A DNA stretch of 64,000 bases, taken from the NCBI RefSeq assembly GCF_006335015.1, contig NZ_VDGT01000010.1, positions 124,001 through 188,000 of the forward strand, given 5' to 3'. This DNA comes from Streptomyces sedi (GTDB lineage Bacteria; Actinomycetota; Actinomycetes; Streptomycetales; Streptomycetaceae). The number at the start of each line of letters is the position of its first letter. Position 1 is the first letter of the stretch. This document shows, in pieces, positions 62,426-64,000 of the stretch. Both the position numbers and the translations under genes were made by a program. Below the pieces are notes generated by a model. The model was not told the DNA's origin, did not search any database, and saw only the letters and a program-made list of their open reading frames with translations.

Positions 62426-62962
62426 ATGGGCGAAACCAGTGACACTCTGTTCTCCCCCCACGTCGTCGACGAGTGGTCGGGGCTCGGCATCGACCTGCCG
62501 GCGCTCTTCTCCGCCGGTGACCTGGGATCCCGTATGGGCCTCGTGGTTCTGGAGGCCGGCCCCGAGCGGGTGGTGGGCACGCTGCCGGTGGAGGGGAACA
62601 CCCAGCCGTACGGCCTGCTGCACGGCGGAGCCTCCGCGGTGCTCGCCGAGACGCTCGGCTCGGTGGGGGCGATGCTGCACGGCGGGCCGCACAAGATCGC
62701 GATGGGCGTCGACCTCAGCTGTACCCATCACCGACCGGTGCGCACGGGGACGATCACGGGCGTGGCGACCCCGGCGCACGCGGGCCGCACCTCCGCCACC
62801 TACGAGGTGGTGATCACCGACGACCGCGGCAAGCGCGTCTGCACGGCCCGGCTGACCTGCGCGCTGCGCCCGGCCGCCCAGCAGAACGCGGCGCCGGCGG
62901 AGGCGGATTCGGCCCCCTCGGAGGGCGAGGCGGATGGCGCGGCCGGGGGGATAGGGGTCTGA
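62426..62962 (+). CDS. Hotdog-fold thioesterase (PaaI/YbdB-like)
   Basis: A 178-residue hotdog thioesterase. The family motif L-L-H-G-G-A-S-A-V-L-A-E-T-L-G-S is near residue 75, and the strand M-G-V-D-L-S-C-T-H-H-R-P follows. Members hydrolyse acyl-CoA thioesters, often phenylacetyl-CoA or aromatic acyl-CoAs; the substrate is unknown. Residues 150-178 are a Glu/Ala-rich tail. The ATG at 62426 is 7 nt after the -10 of a damage-type promoter and has no ribosome-binding site. Confidence 0.9.
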   Translation: MGETSDTLFSPHVVDEWSGLGIDLPALFSAGDLGSRMGLVVLEAGPERVVGTLPVEGNTQPYGLLHGGASAVLAETLGSVGAMLHGGPHKIAMGVDLSCTHHRPVRTGTITGVATPAHAGRTSATYEVVITDDRGKRVCTARLTCALRPAAQQNAAPAEADSAPSEGEADGAAGGIGV

Positions 62963-62984
62963 GGGGTTCGGACGGTCGCCGGGC

Positions 62985-63209
62985 TCAGCCGTCGGGTCGG
63001 CGGGCGTAGAGGTCGAGTCGGCTGCAGACCATGCAGCGCCAGGCGTCGATGATCCAGCGCTGCCGTCCGAACAGCTTGGCGGTGCCGAAGGCGTCGCGTT
63101 CCAGCGGCCCGGAGACCCAGCGGCCGAAGCGCGGGCGCGTGTAAGGCTGTTTTAAGAATCCCTCCTCCCAGGCGTCGCTTCCGCACTGTGCGCAGGTCCA
63201 CCTGTTCAT
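62985..63209 (-). CDS. Small zinc-ribbon protein
   Basis: A 74-residue protein with two Cys pairs, C-A-Q-C near the N-terminus and C-M-V-C near residue 60, as in small zinc ribbons. The sequence between (W-V-S-G-P-L-E-R-D-A-F-G-T-A-K-L-F-G) is basic and aromatic. Function unknown. TAGCGT lies 6 nt before the ATG at 63209, suggesting a leaderless mRNA. It is convergent with the thioesterase gene. Confidence 0.75.
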   Translation of the reverse strand: MNRWTCAQCGSDAWEEGFLKQPYTRPRFGRWVSGPLERDAFGTAKLFGRQRWIIDAWRCMVCSRLDLYARRPDG

Positions 63210-63315
63210 GCCCGCACGCTAGATCGTTTCGGCGGCCGTCGGACAGGGCCGGGCGGCCGGTGTGACAGCCCCGTCGAGAAACCGGGACGGTCTCGCGTTC
63301 CGGGAGCGGACGGCG

Positions 63316-63352
63316 GCGGGCGGTGGCCGACCCGGGGTCGGCCACCGCCCGC
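63316..63352 (-). terminator. Strong hairpin terminator downstream of livF
   Basis: A 17-bp perfect stem (63316-63332 with 63336-63352) with a 3-nt loop lies 22 nt after the livF stop. It is GC-rich without a T-run. Confidence 0.75.
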
Positions 63353-63374
63353 GCACCGCTCGCGGTCGGGCCCG

Positions 63375-64000
<626 letters not shown>

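Overview
The window is a high-GC actinobacterial chromosome segment. Gene content and order match the conserved core of Streptomyces: a suf operon, heme synthesis, pentose-phosphate pathway, pgi, rbpA, secG, tpiA-pgk-gap, whiA-yvcK-rapZ, uvrC, uvrA, uvrB, coaE, rpsA and polA. WhiA, RbpA and OpcA, many GTG starts and strong G/C at third codon positions support a Streptomyces or close relative. No tRNA, rRNA, CRISPR array, insertion sequence or prophage was seen.

Layout. 1-6.1 kb, minus strand: sufR-sufB-sufD-Rieske-sufC-sufS-sufU, the Fe-S cluster assembly operon. A SufR operator overlaps the sufR start codon and an iron-box-like site lies further upstream. 6.3-12.3 kb: a Gfo/Idh/MocA oxidoreductase, a two-gene ABC exporter, heme A synthase (ctaA), a VOC-fold protein, a hypothetical protein and heme O synthase (ctaB). 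12.7-19.2 kb: tightly coupled tkt-tal-zwf-opcA-pgl, making NADPH and pentoses. 19.2-28.3 kb, minus strand: pgi, rbpA, secG, tpiA, pgk, gap, whiA, yvcK, rapZ. 28.3-42.5 kb: uvrC, a metallo-beta-lactamase-fold hydrolase, a mycothiol-dependent-type enzyme, uvrA, a very large secreted phosphodiester glycosidase/phosphoesterase fusion, uvrB, a secreted GDPD and ogt. 42.6-52 kb: less conserved genes (FAD oxidoreductase, M23 peptidase, PIG-L deacetylase, a DnaQ-like exonuclease fusion, a PemK/MazF-like protein, a degenerate P-loop kinase-like protein, a FUSC-type exporter, and a small protein with an amyloid-signalling-like tail). 52-64 kb: coaE, a PAC2-family protein, rpsA, a lytic transglycosylase with a long acidic tail, polA, an FdhF/YdeP-type molybdopterin oxidoreductase, a hotdog thioesterase, a small zinc-ribbon protein and the 3' part of livF.

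Regulation. Nine sites match the RecA-independent DNA-damage promoter (tTGTCRgtg-N8-TAnnnT, used by PafBC in mycobacteria). They precede uvrA, uvrB, uvrC, polA and ogt, and also a VOC protein, an MBL hydrolase and a thioesterase; one faces no recognisable gene. At seven of them the start codon lies exactly 7 nt after the -10 hexamer, which predicts leaderless mRNAs and fixes the start codons. Other signals include a LacI-type operator, a palindrome over the gap -35 region, an ECF41-like promoter, a ribosome-binding site facing a perfect 11-bp complementary arm, and a hairpin in the long rpsA leader.
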